From Bacteroidota bacterium (GTDB taxonomy: Bacteria; Bacteroidota; Bacteroidia; Flavobacteriales; Crocinitomicaceae): a stretch of DNA of 13,656 nucleotides. The stretch is from assembly GCA_005798205.1 (NCBI GenBank), contig SYKJ01000147.1, positions 1 to 13,656 on the forward strand, written 5' to 3'. This document shows, piece by piece, positions 13,602 to 13,656 of the stretch (its first letter is position 1; every line of letters starts with the position of its first letter). The notes under the pieces are model-generated. The model was not told where the DNA came from. It searched no databases and worked only from the letters and a program-made list of their open reading frames with translations. The translations under genes were made by a program, and so were the position numbers.

Positions 13602-13656
13602 GGAGACAGATACCAATCAAAAAAACGTGGAGACACTGAAAATCCTTAAGAGTAAG
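13600..13656 (+). CDS. Possible start of a further gene, cut by the window edge
   Basis: From TTG at 13600 a frame stays open to the end of the window and reads (M)ETDTNQKNVETLKILKSK, a charged, soluble-looking N terminus quite unlike the membrane proteins upstream. The frame is also open back to a TGA at 13564-13566, with no ATG in between. A GTG at 13627 is an alternative start. The other two plus-strand frames have stops near the end. With only 19 codons visible, neither gene status nor function can be fixed. If real it would follow the small membrane genes by 46 bp. Confidence 0.3.
   Translation, partial: METDTNQKNVETLKILKSK

Noticed and set aside
13601..13635. Direct repeat TGGAGACA (13601-13608 and 13628-13635)
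   Set aside because: Only 8 bp, and both copies fall in the same frame of a possible coding region where they encode the same Glu-Thr pair; not enough to call an element or att site.

Overview
The window is AT-rich, gene-dense DNA from a member of the Bacteroidota, most likely a flavobacterium-type organism. The evidence is a TonB-dependent receptor, a secreted protein with a gliding-motility/type IX secretion (T9SS) C-terminal domain, a PorV/PorQ-family outer-membrane protein, a type B ribosomal protein L31, and upstream sites matching the Bacteroidota promoter (TAnnTTTG at -7, TTG at -33). Genus cannot be settled from this stretch. No tRNA, rRNA, CRISPR, insertion sequence or phage gene was seen, and no intergenic gap exceeds 300 bp.

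Layout. 1-2211: 3' part of a TonB-dependent receptor whose start lies off the left edge. 2208-2882 (-): NarL/LuxR-type response regulator, converging on the receptor. 3046-4011 (+): Sua5-type threonylcarbamoyl-AMP synthase. 4058-4312 (-): ribosomal protein L31 type B, with its own terminator and promoter. 4497-6642 (+): an LpxD-like acyltransferase and, 1 bp later, a SpoIIE/RsbU-type phosphatase. 6644-7729 (-): PorV/PorQ-family protein. 7853-8948 (+): phosphatidylserine synthase and PurS, overlapping by 11 bp. 8994-11621 (+): an 875-residue modular, glycine-rich T9SS cargo protein. 11713-12210 (+): DUF456 membrane protein. 12333-13553 (+): three consecutive unrecognised membrane proteins of 304, 59 and 39 residues; the last two are too short for many gene finders. 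A further reading frame may begin near 13600 and run off the right edge.

How it fits together. Much of the window serves the cell envelope: nutrient import through the outer membrane, lipid A acylation, phospholipid head-group synthesis, T9SS-linked outer-membrane and surface proteins, and small inner-membrane proteins. Housekeeping genes for tRNA t6A modification, the ribosome and purine synthesis are interleaved. The least explained parts are the three-gene membrane cluster at the right end, the Gly-rich repeat architecture of the surface protein, and the repeated AGTTTA motifs in the divergent promoter region at 2926-2964.
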